Positions 27,145-35,946 of a stretch of DNA of 64,000 nucleotides are shown piece after piece (positions within the stretch are counted from its first letter, which is position 1; each line of letters opens with the position of its first letter). Position numbers and translations under genes: made by a program. Under the pieces are notes generated by a model. The model did no database searches and was not told the origin of the DNA. It saw nothing but the letters and a program-made list of their open reading frames with translations. Where the stretch lies: positions 124,001-188,000 of the forward strand of contig NZ_FODT01000007.1 in assembly GCF_900110435.1 (NCBI RefSeq). Reading direction: 5' to 3'. The stretch comes from Rhodopseudomonas pseudopalustris. Lineage in GTDB: Bacteria; Pseudomonadota; Alphaproteobacteria; Rhizobiales; Xanthobacteraceae.

Positions 27145-28206
27145 ATGCGCCAGTATCCCCCGAACATCACCGACCGGAAAATCCGCTTTGCGCTCGTCGG
27201 ATGCGGGAGGATCGCTCAAAACCACTTCATGGCGCTGAAGAAACACCAGGATCGCGCCGAGATCGTCGGGGTTTGCGACATTGACCCCAAGTCTTTGGCG
27301 GCCGCGGCGGAAACCACTGGCGCCACGCCCTATTCGAATTTGCGCGATCTGTTGGAAAATTCCGACGCCGATGTCTTCTCGCTGACGACGCCGAGCGGCT
27401 TGCACGCCGAGCACGCGATCGAAATCGCCGCAGCCGGCCGCCACATCGTGACCGAGAAGCCAATGGCGACGCGGTGGCACGATGGGGTGCGCATGGTGAA
27501 AGCCTGCGACGATGCCAGTGTCCGCCTGTTTGTGGTCAAGCAGAACCGCCGCAATTCGACGCTTCAGCTGCTGAAGCGCGCGATGGAAAAGGGTCGATTT
27601 GGCCGGGTCTACATGGTGAACATCAACGTGTTCTGGACCCGCCCGCAGGATTACTACGACAGCGCCAAGTGGCGAGGGACGTGGGAGTTCGACGGGGGCG
27701 CGCTGATGAACCAGGCCAGCCACTACATCGATCTGCTCGACTGGCTGATCGGTCCGATCGAGAGCGTGCAGGCTTACACCGCCACCCTGGCGCGCAACAT
27801 CGAGGTGGAAGATTCGGGTGTCATCGGCGTGCGGTGGCGCTCCGGCGCGCTTGGCTCCGTCAACGTGACGATGCTTTCATATCCGAAGAACTTTGAAGGC
27901 AGTATCACCATCCTTGGGGAAAAGGGCACCGTTCGGGTCGGCGGTCTTGCCGTCAACGAGATCCAGCATTGGGAATTCGCCGAGCCGGATCCGGATGACG
28001 CCGAAATCAACGCCGCAAGCTATGCGACCACCTCGGTCTATGGGTTCGGGCACCCGCTGTACTACGACAATGTCATCAAGGTGTTGCGCGGCGAAGCCGA
28101 CCCGGAGACCGACGGCCGTGCGGGCTTGCGGTCGCTCGAAGTCCTGATTGCCGCGTATCTGTCGGCGCGGGACGGACGGCGAATCCCGCTGCCGCTGGAT
28201 TTTTGA
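27145..28206 (+). CDS. wbpB: Gfo/Idh/MocA oxidoreductase, UDP-GlcNAcA 3-dehydrogenase (WbpB-like)
   Basis: NAD-dependent oxidation at C3 of UDP-GlcNAcA, giving the 3-keto sugar that a WbpE aminotransferase would then aminate. The 353 residues include Rossmann motif [12 protein letters not shown] (16-27), K105 in TEKPMATR, and [20 protein letters not shown] typical of the family's substrate region. It sits tightly between the wbpA- and wbpD-type genes. No WbpE-like gene is in this window, so the aminotransferase must be encoded elsewhere or the order has been broken. Confidence 0.87.
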   Translation: MRQYPPNITDRKIRFALVGCGRIAQNHFMALKKHQDRAEIVGVCDIDPKSLAAAAETTGATPYSNLRDLLENSDADVFSLTTPSGLHAEHAIEIAAAGRHIVTEKPMATRWHDGVRMVKACDDASVRLFVVKQNRRNSTLQLLKRAMEKGRFGRVYMVNINVFWTRPQDYYDSAKWRGTWEFDGGALMNQASHYIDLLDWLIGPIESVQAYTATLARNIEVEDSGVIGVRWRSGALGSVNVTMLSYPKNFEGSITILGEKGTVRVGGLAVNEIQHWEFAEPDPDDAEINAASYATTSVYGFGHPLYYDNVIKVLRGEADPETDGRAGLRSLEVLIAAYLSARDGRRIPLPLDF

Positions 28207-28207
28207 G

Positions 28208-28837
28208 ATGAGTGTCACCATCCATCCGAGTGCGATCGTTGATCCTGGCGCCGAGATCGGTGACGGCTCCCGCGTTTGGCACTGGGTTCATGTTTGCGGC
28301 GGCGCCCGGATCGGTCGCAGTTGTTCGCTGGGGCAAGGCGTTTTCGTCGGGAACGACGTCACCATCGGCAACAACGTCAAGATTCAGAACAACGTTTCGG
28401 TCTACGACGCCGTGCGGATCGAGGACGACGTGTTCTGCGGTCCGAGCATGGTGTTCACCAACGTCTACAATCCGCGCTCGGCGATCTCCCGCAAGGAGGA
28501 GTACCGCGAGACGTTCGTCCGTAAAGGCGCCACGCTCGGCGCCAATTCGACAATCGTCTGCGGAGTCACGGTCGGAAGCTATGCGTTCGTCGGCGCCGGT
28601 GCGGTCGTAAACCGCGACGTCCCGGCCTTCGCCCTGATGGCAGGGGTGCCGGCTCGCCGGCTCGGATGGATGTGCGTCTGCGGTGTGCAGTTGCCGAAGG
28701 CGACCGGCCGGATCAGGTGCGAGAGCTGCGATCGCGCTTATGACATCGACCACGCCGCCTGTCGGCCCGCCGAAGCGCAGGATGGCGATCGATCGCCGTC
28801 GTCCGACGCCCCGCCGACAACGAAACCGACGCAATGA
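28208..28837 (+). CDS. wbpD: UDP-3-amino sugar N-acetyltransferase (WbpD-like) with Cys-rich tail
   Basis: Left-handed beta-helix acetyltransferase that acetylates the 3-amino group made by WbpE. The 209 residues start at ATG 28208, one base after the preceding stop; hexapeptide repeats run from about residue 5 to 150 ([19 protein letters not shown], then [17 protein letters not shown]). The C-terminal extension has C156-x-C158 and C171-xx-C174, a likely small zinc site, in a segment where relatives I recall have GWM..G..L without the full Cys set. Its stop overlaps the next start (ATGA at 28834). Confidence 0.87.
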   Translation: MSVTIHPSAIVDPGAEIGDGSRVWHWVHVCGGARIGRSCSLGQGVFVGNDVTIGNNVKIQNNVSVYDAVRIEDDVFCGPSMVFTNVYNPRSAISRKEEYRETFVRKGATLGANSTIVCGVTVGSYAFVGAGAVVNRDVPAFALMAGVPARRLGWMCVCGVQLPKATGRIRCESCDRAYDIDHAACRPAEAQDGDRSPSSDAPPTTKPTQ

Positions 28838-29931
28838 AGATCGCCACCATTGTCGGAGCGCGTCCGCAGTTCATCAAGGCGGCTGGCGTATCGCGCGCGA
28901 TTCGCGGCGAGTATTCCGGCCGCGTGACCGAGGTCCTGATCCATACCGGGCAGCACTACGACGACAATATGTCGAAGGTGTTCTTCGACGAGCTCGATAT
29001 TCCGGAGCCCGACCATCAACTCGAGATATCCGGCGGGTTGCACGGCGCCATGACCGGGCAAATGCTGGCGGCGATCGAACTCACGCTGTTGGCAGAGAAG
29101 CCGGACTGGGTCTTGATTTACGGCGATACCAACAGCACGCTGGCTGGCGCGCTGGCGGCGGCTAAGCTTCATATCCCCGTCGCGCATGTCGAGGCCGGCC
29201 TGCGATCCTTCAACATGCGAATGCCGGAAGAAATCAACCGCATCGTCGCAGACAGGTTGTCGTCCCTGTTGTTGTGCCCGACCGCGTCGGCCGTCGAAAA
29301 TCTCGCGGCGGAAGGCATCGTGAAGTCCGTCTACAATGTCGGCGATGTGATGTACGACGTCGCGCTTGCGTCCGGACAACGTGCACGCGACCGCAGCCAG
29401 ATCTTGAAACGTCTCGGCCTCGACGCAGGACGCTTTATTCTCGCGACCTGCCACCGCGCGGAGAACACCGACGATCGTGAACGGCTGGCGCAGATCATGA
29501 CTGCGCTCGCCGAACTGGCGCGCGACATGCCGGTGGTGTTGCCTCTGCATCCGCGCACGCGGAGGCTGTTGGCGCAGCATGACCTGGCTGGACGACTGGA
29601 AGGCTTGACGGTCGTCGATCCGCTGCCGTTCCTGGACATGGTTGCTCTGGAGCAGTCGGCGCGGACCATCGTTACTGATTCGGGCGGCGTTCAGAAGGAA
29701 GCCTACTTCTATCGGGTTCCCTGCGTGACCATGCGCGACGAAACCGAATGGGTTGAAACGGTTGCGCTGGGCTGGAACAAGGTGGTGGGTCCGCACAGCG
29801 ACGCCATCGTCGCAGCAGCTCGCGATTCTTTCGTTCCCGAAGACACCGGAGCGACGCCCTACGGCAATGGTCAGGCCAGCGCCGCCATCGTCGCCCTGTT
29901 ACTGGCGCAAGGCGAAGGCGCTGCGTCCTGA
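28834..29931 (+). CDS. wbpI: UDP-N-acetylglucosamine 2-epimerase family (WbpI-like)
   Basis: C2 epimerase of 365 residues, expected to convert UDP-2,3-diacetamido glucuronic acid to the manno form. Family motifs are [44 protein letters not shown] and [12 protein letters not shown]. The distinction from WecB (UDP-GlcNAc epimerase) is drawn from the adjoining WbpA/B/D genes. The gene ends the rightward operon; a dispersed repeat and the convergent hisF-like gene follow. Confidence 0.88.
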   Translation: MKIATIVGARPQFIKAAGVSRAIRGEYSGRVTEVLIHTGQHYDDNMSKVFFDELDIPEPDHQLEISGGLHGAMTGQMLAAIELTLLAEKPDWVLIYGDTNSTLAGALAAAKLHIPVAHVEAGLRSFNMRMPEEINRIVADRLSSLLLCPTASAVENLAAEGIVKSVYNVGDVMYDVALASGQRARDRSQILKRLGLDAGRFILATCHRAENTDDRERLAQIMTALAELARDMPVVLPLHPRTRRLLAQHDLAGRLEGLTVVDPLPFLDMVALEQSARTIVTDSGGVQKEAYFYRVPCVTMRDETEWVETVALGWNKVVGPHSDAIVAAARDSFVPEDTGATPYGNGQASAAIVALLLAQGEGAAS

Positions 29932-29965
29932 TCGCAGCGTATCGCTCCACATTGATATCGCCGGC

Positions 29966-30068
29966 TTAAGCTTTTCCGGCTCCGATCGAATCAGAACCGC
30001 AGCTCCAAACTCTCTGTTCTGACGCGTTCTCGCGACGCGAACCGGCATCCACTTCGCTCGAAAACGCT
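29966..30068. repeat. dispersed repeat, copy 1, between convergent wbpI and hisF2
   Basis: About 100 bp sharing its layout and much of its sequence with 43729-43840: TTTTCCGG, TCAGAACCG, TGTTCTGACGCGTT, GCGAACCGG and CCACTTCGCTCG appear in the same order in both. Internal palindromes are imperfect here. It lies in the 151-bp gap between two converging genes and could fold as a bidirectional terminator. Confidence 0.65.
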
Positions 30069-30082
30069 ATCACGCACGTCGA

Positions 30083-30844
30083 TCAAGCCAGGAACTGCTC
30101 CAGTTCCTTCTGCGTCGGATAGCTGATCAACACCGCGCGATGCTTGCCATGGAAGACGAACATGCTTCCCGCCGCGACCGCCGGGATCTGTGCCTGCTGG
30201 ACCAGAGCCTGCATGTCTTTCAGCGAACCCGCGCCACCACATGCGATGATCGAGACGTCGACCGCCGCGGAGATTTTCTTCAGCAGGTCGATGTCATAGC
30301 CGCTACCGGTGCCGTCGCGATCGATCGAATTCACCAGGATTTCGCCGACCCCGAGCCTGTTGAGTTCCTCGGCGTATCGGACTGGGTCTTCCTTGGTATT
30401 CACGGTTCCGCCCTCGATCCAGACTTCATGGCGGCCGAACAGCGTCTTCCTGGTGTCGATGGCAGCCACGATGCTGGAGCTGCCGAACACGTGACAGGTC
30501 TCCTTGACCAGCTGTCTGTCCTTGAAGGCGGCGGTGTTCAAGGAGATCTTCTCGACGCCGAGCCGATGCAACTTGCGAATCTGATCGAGGGAGTTCACGC
30601 CGCCGCCGTAGGTTAACGGCATGAAGCACTCACCAGCGATATCGCCGATCAGCTCGAAATTCGGTTCACGCTTGTTGGGAGTAGCGCCGATGTCGAGCAA
30701 AATCAGCTCATCGACCTCCTTGTCGTTGAAGATTTTGACTGCGTTGATGGGATCGCCGACGTACTTGGCATCCTTGAACTTCACGGTCTTGTAGAGGCCG
30801 TGATCGCGGAGCAGCAGGCAGGGAATGACGCGGGTCTTCAGCAC
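30083..30844 (-). CDS. hisF2: HisF-like cyclase subunit paralogue partnering WbpG
   Basis: A 253-residue TIM barrel of the HisF family. The start is a GTG (30844) overlapping the last codons of the hisH-like gene, which gives VLKTRVIPCLLLRDHGL. True HisF has Asp at position 11 (the ACLDVKDG motif); here residue 11 is Leu, so imidazole-glycerol-phosphate cyclisation is unlikely. The second barrel Asp (AAIDTRK) is kept. With HisH2 it probably delivers ammonia to the WbpG amidotransferase for the acetamidino group of the surface sugar. A housekeeping histidine role is unlikely since no other his gene is near. Confidence 0.88.
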   Translation of the reverse strand: MLKTRVIPCLLLRDHGLYKTVKFKDAKYVGDPINAVKIFNDKEVDELILLDIGATPNKREPNFELIGDIAGECFMPLTYGGGVNSLDQIRKLHRLGVEKISLNTAAFKDRQLVKETCHVFGSSSIVAAIDTRKTLFGRHEVWIEGGTVNTKEDPVRYAEELNRLGVGEILVNSIDRDGTGSGYDIDLLKKISAAVDVSIIACGGAGSLKDMQALVQQAQIPAVAAGSMFVFHGKHRAVLISYPTQKELEQFLA

Positions 30845-31464
30845 GCGACGAAACTCTCGCTGAACTGCCTGAAAATCTGCAGTCCGAACTTGTGACTCTT
30901 CTCGGGGTGAAACTGCATCGCCAGCACGTTCTTCCGTCCCATCACGCTGACGAACCTGTAACCATAGTCGGTGGTGGCGAGAGCGTCGTCCGAGGATGCA
31001 GGCAACATATGGTACGAATGCACGAAGTAGAACCGCATTGGATCTGGCGCATCGGTGAAAATGCCGATGCCCGGGCGTGTGGGAGTGATCGTGTTCCAGC
31101 CCATATGGGGGATTCGGAGCTGGGTATTGGACGCAGCTTTGAACCGCACGATCTGAGCATCGATCCATCCGAAACCAGGAAGGGTCCCTTCCTCGCTCCC
31201 GTTCGCGACCAACTGGGCGCCAAGGCAAATGCCGAGGATCGGCTTCTGCTGTTCGACAACCAGTTCGTTGAGCAGATCGAACAGCTCCAATCGGCGAAGA
31301 TTGGAAATCGCTTCATCGAACGAGCCCACTCCTGGCAGAACGAGCTTGTCTGCCGCGCGGAGGATGTCCGGATCTCGGGTTATCGTTGCCTTCGCGCCGA
31401 CCTTTCGCAGCATGTTGGACACGGACGCGACCGTGCCGACGTCGTAGTCAACGATGGCTATCAT
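30838..31464 (-). CDS. hisH2: HisH-like glutamine amidotransferase paralogue partnering WbpG
   Basis: Class I glutaminase of 208 residues beginning at ATG 31464 (IAIVDYDVGTVASV). The catalytic triad is C80 in GICLGAQL plus H186 and E188 in MQFHPEKSHKFG. It makes ammonia from glutamine and hands it to the HisF-like partner, whose start codon overlaps its end by seven bases. It belongs with wbpG at 22.1-23.3 kb in function although about 7 kb away. An in-frame start further upstream exists but lies before the conserved N-terminus. Confidence 0.9.
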   Translation of the reverse strand: MIAIVDYDVGTVASVSNMLRKVGAKATITRDPDILRAADKLVLPGVGSFDEAISNLRRLELFDLLNELVVEQQKPILGICLGAQLVANGSEEGTLPGFGWIDAQIVRFKAASNTQLRIPHMGWNTITPTRPGIGIFTDAPDPMRFYFVHSYHMLPASSDDALATTDYGYRFVSVMGRKNVLAMQFHPEKSHKFGLQIFRQFSESFVAC

Positions 31465-31674
31465 TTGTGGCAACGCATAGGTTGAGGCGACAGGACGACA
31501 CGACCGGACCAGCCTAGTTTCATCGCGATCAAACATACCAGATTCAACAAGTCGATGTCATGTTCTGCACGGGCGGCCGCCCGAGGAGATCCCGGAAACG
31601 GCGCGACGAGCTGGGCTGGAGGCGGATCAAGCCTGCCCGCGCCCGCCGGCCTTCGACGTTGCCGGTCGTGCGGT

Positions 31675-32121
31675 CTATCCATCCGCCCCGTGTGCCGGCT
31701 TCCGCCGGAAGACGACGAGATGTGACATCGAGAAGTTCACCACGAAGCTGACGACGATCGCAACCAGCTTTGCGGTGAATACGGGAACATAGGCCGACAG
31801 TACGACCAATGTCGTGGTGTTTGCGATCAGCCCCAGCAGCCCGGACGCCACGAAGCTCAGATAGTCCTTCCTCTTGAGCACACGCCCCGACTCCACGCGG
31901 AAGGTGATCATCGTATTCATCACGTAGGAACAGGACGCTGCCACCAGCCACGCCAGCACGTTCGCAAGCACGATCGGGAGTTCGAACACCTTGTAGGCGA
32001 GGGCAAAGACGCCGAGGTCGATGAACGTATTGACGACGCCGATGCTGGCGAACGCGACCATCTTGGACGCGAGCGACCTTGAAACGCGCAGGTCGGAAAG
32101 TCGGCGGAGTTGTGGGTGCAT
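31675..32121 (-). CDS. GtrA-like small membrane protein
   Basis: A 148-residue protein with four predicted membrane helices, beginning SKMVAFASIGVVNTFIDLG, the family's typical first helix, and carrying YVMNTMITFR after the second. GtrA-type proteins help move undecaprenyl-linked sugars or act beside glycosyltransferases in surface-glycan modification. It is transcribed in the same direction as hisH2/hisF2 with a gap of about 210 bp. The ~218 bp upstream (32122-32339) holds no gene. Confidence 0.85.
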   Translation of the reverse strand: MHPQLRRLSDLRVSRSLASKMVAFASIGVVNTFIDLGVFALAYKVFELPIVLANVLAWLVAASCSYVMNTMITFRVESGRVLKRKDYLSFVASGLLGLIANTTTLVVLSAYVPVFTAKLVAIVVSFVVNFSMSHLVVFRRKPAHGADG

Positions 32122-32339
32122 GACGGGCGTCCGGACGATACGGACCCGCTCTTAGCAGGATCGAGAGGCGCTGTCTGGCCGTTTTTGCTGGATTTCCCGC
32201 GAGTTGCAGGGGGGGATGCAGGGCCGCCGGTGCGATCGATCCAGATCAAGCGCTGGAGCTGAACTGGCGCGTTATGGTCCCACCGCAGTCGCCGCGCGAC
32301 AAGGGTTCCACAAATCCGGGAACCCGAGATGGGAGAGCC

Positions 32340-33179
32340 CTATAGCCACCGCTTCCGTCTTTTGAAGCTCTTCAGATTCTTGAAGCTCTTGCGCTGATCG
32401 CCGGCGCCGCCGAGGTAGAATTCCTTGACATCCTCGTTGTCGCGCAGTTCCTCGGCGGTGCCGTCGAGCACGACCTTGCCCTGTTCCATGATGTAGCCGT
32501 GGCTCGCGACGGACAGGGCGGCGCGGGCGTTCTGCTCGACCAGCAGGATGGTGACGCCGAGGTCGCGGTTGATCTGCTTGATGATCGAGAATACCTCCTT
32601 CACCAGCAATGGCGACAGGCCCATCGAGGGTTCGTCCATCAGGATCATCTTCGGCCGGGCCATGAGCGCACGGCCGATCGCCAGCATCTGCTGTTCGCCG
32701 CCGCTGAGATAGCCGGCGAGGCCGGTGCGCTCCTTCAGCCGCGGAAAGTAATTGTAAACCATCTCGATATCGGAGGAGACCTTGCGGTCGCTGCGGGTGA
32801 AGGCGCCGAGCCGCAAATTCTCGAGCGAAGTCATGTCCGAGATGATCCGCCGCCCCTCCATCACCTGGAAGATGCCGCGGCGGACGATCTTGTCGGGGTC
32901 GGTGCCGTCGATTCGCTCGCCGTCGAACACGATCTCGCCGCGGGTGACTTCGCCGTCCTCGGTTTTCAGCAGGCCGGAGATCGCCTTCAGCGTGGTCGAC
33001 TTGCCCGCGCCATTGGCGCCGAGCAGAGCCACAATGGCGCCTTGCGGAACCTCGAGGCTCAGTCCGCGCAGCACCAGAATGACATCGTCATAGACCACCT
33101 CGATGTTCCTGACGCTGAGCAGCGGGGCAGGCACCGGGGTGGCGGCCTGCGATCGATCGAGTGCGGCGGCTTCGGTCAT
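32340..33179 (-). CDS. livF: LIV-type ABC transporter ATPase, LivF (cassette 1)
   Basis: ATPase of 279 residues of a branched-chain-amino-acid-type importer. Walker A is GANGAGKST with K60, signature LSGGEQQML, Walker B ILMDEPSMGLSP, H-loop region LLVEQNARAAL. A Pro/Ala-rich N-terminal stretch of about 20 residues precedes the usual start, and the tail is Lys/Arg-rich. It is the last gene of the leftward cassette and is separated from the binding-protein gene by a palindromic repeat. The presence of an acyl-CoA synthetase gene in the same cassette suggests an organic-acid substrate rather than an amino acid. Confidence 0.93.
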   Translation of the reverse strand: MTEAAALDRSQAATPVPAPLLSVRNIEVVYDDVILVLRGLSLEVPQGAIVALLGANGAGKSTTLKAISGLLKTEDGEVTRGEIVFDGERIDGTDPDKIVRRGIFQVMEGRRIISDMTSLENLRLGAFTRSDRKVSSDIEMVYNYFPRLKERTGLAGYLSGGEQQMLAIGRALMARPKMILMDEPSMGLSPLLVKEVFSIIKQINRDLGVTILLVEQNARAALSVASHGYIMEQGKVVLDGTAEELRDNEDVKEFYLGGAGDQRKSFKNLKSFKRRKRWL

Positions 33180-33247
33180 GGACAGTCCTGATCGTCTTGG
33201 GCGTCATGTTGTTTTGAGCGAGGCTGATGCTGGCCCCGTTTACCGAC

Positions 33248-33345
33248 GTCATCCCCTGCTAAAGCGGGGGACCCAGTATTCCAGAGTGTTCGTTCTTCGA
33301 ACGAGAAGCTGCGGCGTACTGGATCCCCGCATGCGCGGGGATGAC
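33248..33345. repeat. palindromic repeat after binding-protein gene (cassette 1)
   Basis: Begins GTCATCCCCTGCTAAAGCGG and ends GGATCCCCGCATGCGCGGGG followed by ATGAC, so the two ends are inverted copies around a central AGTGTTCGTTCTTCGAACG-like core. It sits between the stop of the binding-protein gene (33430) and the start of livF (33179), on the transcript of this cassette. Confidence 0.75.
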
Positions 33346-33429
33346 GGTTGGTGATGTTGCGGCGCCGCGGCTCTAAGCGGCGGCGGCACCGCACTGTTGC
33401 TCAGGCTTTTTCCAGCCGCATTTTTCAGC

Positions 33430-34710
33430 TCACCAGCCGAACCATTCCGGCTTGCGCGGCAGGTCGACGGTCTTGACCTTCTCGAGCTTGATCGTGCCCT
33501 TGGCGATCAGGTCCTTGATGTCCCCATCGGTCGGTCCCGTCACTTTCGAGCGATACAGATCGACCTTCATCGTTCCGCGGTGGTCCTTGTCGGTCCAGGT
33601 CGAGGGATTGCAGACGCCGTCCATGCCGGCCGGCACCCAATCCTTCTTCTGGTAGAAGCCCTTGGCGACGTTCTCGCCGGTGGCGCCACCGTTCTTGGCG
33701 GCCCATTCGATCGCCTCCTTCATGTACAGCGCGGAGCACACCGCCGCGACGTAATGCACGGGACGATAGACGTTGCCGGTCGGGTCGGAGATCTTCGAGA
33801 CTTCCTCGACAGTCTTCATGCCGGGCGCATTGCCGCCCCAGGCGACCGCGGTGCGCAGCGGGAAGATCACGCCATCGGCGGCGTCGCCGGCGGTCTTGGC
33901 GGCGTTCTCGTCCATGCCCCACACGTTGCTCATGAACTGCACGTCGACCCCGGCCGCCTTGCAGGCCTTCATCACCGAGATGTTGGAGGCCGCGGTGTTG
34001 CCGAGATAGGCGTAGTTGGCGCCCGAGCTCTTCAGGCTCAGGCATTGGGCGCTGTAGTCGCCCGGCGCCAGCGCGAACACCAGCGGCGGCAACACCTCGA
34101 AGCCGAGCTCCTTGGCGAGGGCTTCGCCTGCAGCCTTCGGCGCGTTGGGGTAGGGATGGTTGGCGCCCATATGCACGAATTTCGGAGCGCCCGACTTACC
34201 CTTGGCCTTCCAGTCCTCCGCCGCCCACATCAGCTCGGCGCGCAGCGCGTCGGAATAGCTCGGGCCGTAGAAGAAGTTGTAGGGTGCGGGCTTGGCCTTG
34301 CCGCTGGTGCCTTCAGGGTCGGTCAAAGCGGCGGCGTAGGAGCCGGACATGTCGGGGATTTTATCCTGGGCGAGGAACCCGGTCAGCGCTTCGGTGTCGG
34401 CAGTGCCCCAGCCCATGATCGCTGCGACTTTGTCGCCGCCGGACCACTTCTTGTACAGCGCGATCGCGCGCGGCACCTGGTAGCCGTAGTCGTTGCTGTC
34501 GACATTGAGCTGCTTGCCGGCGACGCCGCCGTTCTTGTTGACCCATGCGAAGGTGTCGGCGACGGCCTGGCCGTAGGGCGTGCCGACATCAGAGGTGCCG
34601 CCCGAATAGTCGGCGAGATGCCCGATCGCGATCTGCGCCTGCGCGGTCGCCGAGACGGTTGCGATCACGAGCGCCAGCGACGCCGTGCTCAGTAGGGTTT
34701 TCATCGTCAT
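33430..34710 (-). CDS. periplasmic substrate-binding protein of LIV-type ABC transporter (cassette 1)
   Basis: Peripla_BP_6-type binding protein of 426 residues. I chose ATG 34710 because GGAGG lies 9 bases upstream; two codons later another ATG starts MKTLLSTASLALVIA. The signal peptide ends near AQAQ, with the mature chain beginning IAIGHLADYSGGTSDVG. It captures the substrate in the periplasm and docks to LivH/LivM. Substrate is not readable from sequence; the acyl-CoA synthetase in the operon hints at a carboxylic acid that is activated to CoA on entry. Confidence 0.93.
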   Translation of the reverse strand: MTMKTLLSTASLALVIATVSATAQAQIAIGHLADYSGGTSDVGTPYGQAVADTFAWVNKNGGVAGKQLNVDSNDYGYQVPRAIALYKKWSGGDKVAAIMGWGTADTEALTGFLAQDKIPDMSGSYAAALTDPEGTSGKAKPAPYNFFYGPSYSDALRAELMWAAEDWKAKGKSGAPKFVHMGANHPYPNAPKAAGEALAKELGFEVLPPLVFALAPGDYSAQCLSLKSSGANYAYLGNTAASNISVMKACKAAGVDVQFMSNVWGMDENAAKTAGDAADGVIFPLRTAVAWGGNAPGMKTVEEVSKISDPTGNVYRPVHYVAAVCSALYMKEAIEWAAKNGGATGENVAKGFYQKKDWVPAGMDGVCNPSTWTDKDHRGTMKVDLYRSKVTGPTDGDIKDLIAKGTIKLEKVKTVDLPRKPEWFGW

Positions 34711-34768
34711 GGTTGTTGTCCTCCGGTCGTCTTTTGTGAGGTCTCGTCGTGCATTCCCCGTTCCAACC

Positions 34769-35842
34769 TCAATGCGAGAACGGGTAGAGTTTCCAGTACG
34801 CCTTGATCTGCCGCCAGCGATGCGCCAGCCCGTCAGGCTCGAACACCAGGAATGCAATGATGATCAGGCCGATCGCGATCTCGCGCAGGAAGGTCAGGTT
34901 GTTGTTGAGCTGCAGCACGCGGTCGATCGCGCCGCCTTTCAGTTCCATGCTGATCCATTCCATCGCTTCCGGCAGCAGCACCACGAAGGCGGTGCCCATC
35001 AAGGTGCCGCTGATCGAGCCGATGCCGCCGATGATGATCATCGCGAGGAACAGGATCGAACGCTCGATGCCGAAGCCTTCGTTCGAGACCACGAGCTGAT
35101 AGTGGGCGTAGAGCGCGCCGGCGATGCCGGCGAAGAACGCGGCGAGGCCGAACGACAGCGTGCGATATTTGGTGAGGTTGATGCCCATGATCTCGGCGGA
35201 GAGATAGTGGTCGCGCACCGCCACCAGCGCCCGGCCGTCGCGGGTCCGCATCAGATTGGTCACCAGCAGATAGCTGACCAGGAGATAGGCCAGCACGACG
35301 TAGAAATATGATTTATCCCCCCGCAGCGTATAGCCGAAGATCGAGAACGGATTCGCGGAAGCAGGCACCGATCCGCCGGAGAACCATTCGGCGCGTGAGA
35401 AGAAGTCGATCAGGATGTACTGCGCCGCCAGCGTCGCGATGACGAGATACAGCCCTTTCAGCCGCGCCGCCGGCAGGCCGAACACCAGGCCGACCAGCGC
35501 GGTGATTACGCCCGCCAGTGGGATCGTGAAAAACACCGGGATCGGCAGAGTGTTGTTGAGATAGGCCGAGGTGTAGGCGCCGAGCAGGAAGAACGCCGCG
35601 TGGCCGATCGAAATCTGCCCGGTGAAGCCGACCAGAATGTTCAGGCCCAGCGCGGCGATGCCGAAAATGCCGATCTGGATCAGCACGCTCAGCCAATAGC
35701 CGCTCAGCACCAGCGGCGCGAAGCAGATCAGGATCACGCCGACGATCGCCGCATTGCGGCTCGTCCTGGTCGGGAAGATCGTGGTGTCGGCGGCGTATGT
35801 GGTGCGAAAATCGCCGGCGGGAATCAGTGACGTATTGGCCAT
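34769..35842 (-). CDS. livM: LIV-type ABC transporter permease LivM (cassette 1)
   Basis: Integral membrane permease of 357 residues with 8-10 helices. The hallmark GFTGQISIGHAAFFLLGAY lies near residue 71 and the EAA-like coupling region is SAEIMGINLTKYRTLSFGLA. It lies 58 bp upstream of nothing but the binding-protein start in the direction of transcription (34769 to 34710), and follows livH with a gap of about 104 bp that contains a partial CGAAAACCGG..CGCTTTTCGG inverted repeat (35914-35940). Confidence 0.93.
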   Translation of the reverse strand: MANTSLIPAGDFRTTYAADTTIFPTRTSRNAAIVGVILICFAPLVLSGYWLSVLIQIGIFGIAALGLNILVGFTGQISIGHAAFFLLGAYTSAYLNNTLPIPVFFTIPLAGVITALVGLVFGLPAARLKGLYLVIATLAAQYILIDFFSRAEWFSGGSVPASANPFSIFGYTLRGDKSYFYVVLAYLLVSYLLVTNLMRTRDGRALVAVRDHYLSAEIMGINLTKYRTLSFGLAAFFAGIAGALYAHYQLVVSNEGFGIERSILFLAMIIIGGIGSISGTLMGTAFVVLLPEAMEWISMELKGGAIDRVLQLNNNLTFLREIAIGLIIIAFLVFEPDGLAHRWRQIKAYWKLYPFSH

Positions 35843-35946
35843 GGGGCGCTACCGACGCTCACTCTTGAATGAAGTCATTCCAACGCCCCTTTGTGTCTGG
35901 GCACAGTCGTGCCCGAAAACCGGTGTCCGCTTTTCGGCGATGATGC

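Noticed and set aside
30083..31464. hisH/hisF pair as part of the histidine pathway
   Set aside because: No other his genes are adjacent, the HisF Asp11 is Leu, and a WbpG gene is in the same cluster, so a role with the sugar amidotransferase is preferred.
31544..31951. Minus-strand open frame overlapping the GtrA gene
   Set aside because: Out of frame with the clear four-helix GtrA protein; charged and low-complexity, so a shadow.
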